From positions 310,001-374,000 of the forward strand of contig CBDANW010000002.1 of NCBI GenBank assembly GCA_965197825.1: DNA of 64,000 nt, in the 5' to 3' direction. Below are positions 63,555-64,000 of this stretch, piece by piece; position 1 is the first letter of the stretch; every line of letters begins with the position of its first letter. The notes under the pieces were generated by a model. The model saw only the letters and a program-made list of their open reading frames with translations, did not search any database and was not told the origin of the DNA. Source of the stretch: CBDANW01 sp965197825. GTDB taxonomy: Bacteria > Acidobacteriota > Vicinamibacteria > Marinacidobacterales > DATDRI01. The translations under genes were made by a program, and so were the position numbers.

Positions 63555-64000
63555 CTACCACGCCAACCCGGTTCCGCACTGCCGCAGTTCCTCTCGGCGC
63601 CGCTCGTAGTCCGGCATAACCCGTCCGACGGCCTGCCAGTAGCTGCGACTGTGGCCGCGGTGGCGCAGATGCACCAGCTCGTGGACGACGACGTAGTCGA
63701 TGAGCCGCATCGGCGCCTGGATGATGCGCCAGTTCAGCCGAATGGTGCCACGCTGGTTGCAGCTTCCCCAGCGTTTCTGTTGGTCCGCGACGATGACGCG
63801 GGGCATTGGAGTACCCACCTTCGACCGCCATGCCTCCACTCGTTCCGGAAGCCGTTCGACGGCGTGACGGCGGAACCAGGACACCAAAGCGGCTCGCACG
63901 TGAGCGGTCTTTTGCACTTCCCCCAGCACGGGTACGTGCAGCCATCCGCCGCGCAGCTTCGCGTTACCGGTCGCGCGCGGATCGACTTTCAGGCGATAGT
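63555..64000 (-). CDS. YgjP-type (SprT/M48-like) metallopeptidase, N-terminus outside window
   Basis: The frame is open to the last base. It contains RWGSCNQRGTIRLNWRIIQA, PMRLIDYVVVHELVHLRHRG and HSRSYWQAVGRVMPDY: the WGSC and HELxH-x5-H zinc-binding signature of the YgjP/DUF45 metal-dependent hydrolases. This family is often encoded beside type I restriction genes (established knowledge), but the hsd operon here is 56 kb away. Complete at its C-terminus. It is cut off from its former neighbours by the IS5-like element. Confidence 0.85.
   Translation of the reverse strand, partial: YRLKVDPRATGNAKLRGGWLHVPVLGEVQKTAHVRAALVSWFRRHAVERLPERVEAWRSKVGTPMPRVIVADQQKRWGSCNQRGTIRLNWRIIQAPMRLIDYVVVHELVHLRHRGHSRSYWQAVGRVMPDYERRREELRQCGTGLAW

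Overview
The window is GC-rich bacterial DNA that has been heavily broken up by insertion sequences. About half of the 64 kb is mobile-element sequence. I count five nearly identical copies of one IS256-like element, two full copies and a fragment of a second IS256-like element, and a wrecked third. There are also three IS3-family elements, two IS5-like elements, an IS6 element plus fragments, an IS1-like element and at least three related integrase-type (rve) elements, mostly present only as solo ends. Direct target duplications flank several insertions, so these are real transposition events. Many host genes stop abruptly at IS ends. The organism is not identified. The GT-C glycosyltransferases, CotH kinases, sulfatase-like lipoproteins, PQQ-type propeller protein and M48-TerB protein would fit Acidobacteriota or a neighbouring phylum (inference, low confidence). 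recD2 looks alphaproteobacterial and may be acquired.

Layout. 0-1.7 kb: RND efflux permease C-terminus and a broken phosphatase-like lipoprotein. 3.2-7.8 kb: type I restriction-modification operon hsdM-hsdS-hsdR with hsdR cut just after Walker A. 7.8-11.7 kb: accessory fragments (DUF2924 protein, serine recombinase, HslV-like piece, a DUF429 plus PD-(D/E)xK nuclease). 12-14 kb: an acyl-CoA ligase followed by the first codons of gatB. 14.4-16.7 kb: recD2 with a one-base deletion. 17-23 kb: IS3, IS256-like copies, exonuclease III fragment and small genes. 23-28 kb: a PQQ-like propeller protein, mug with a broken fpg-like gene, and a truncated CotH-type lipoprotein. 28-34 kb: nested IS5/IS256/rve elements. 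34-37 kb: a large CotH kinase. 37-43 kb: the most deeply nested IS pile-up. 43-53 kb: sulfatase-like lipoprotein, second CotH lipoprotein, IS6, a P4-type primase pseudogene, sulfatase remnant and a six-hairpin glycosidase. 53-56 kb: an IS3 inside an IS1-like element. 56-61 kb: GT-C membrane proteins and fragments. 61-64 kb: IS3 inside IS5, then a YgjP-type metallopeptidase.

How the surviving genes fit together. The recurring host theme is the cell surface: lipoproteins with an alkaline-phosphatase-superfamily (sulfatase-like) or CotH-kinase catalytic domain, GT-C glycosyltransferases and a glycosidase. The sulfatase-like protein and two CotH proteins share a similar N-terminal accessory domain, and a sulfatase C-terminus overlaps the glycosidase start as ATGA. 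This suggests a decayed envelope glycan or protein-modification locus. A second theme is DNA metabolism and defence: HsdMSR, the DUF429-nuclease, RecD2, Mug/Fpg, ExoIII and P4 primase, mostly broken.

The most notable unexplained patterns are: a ~50-bp terminal module present 16 times and shared by two different rve elements; a 21-22-bp-spaced CCCTGTT array; two tRNA-3'-half-like 116-bp repeats 13 kb apart; and a fold-back leader over the type 1 transposase start. Because many junctions carry short internal IS pieces, some joins could be assembly artefacts and should be confirmed with long reads.
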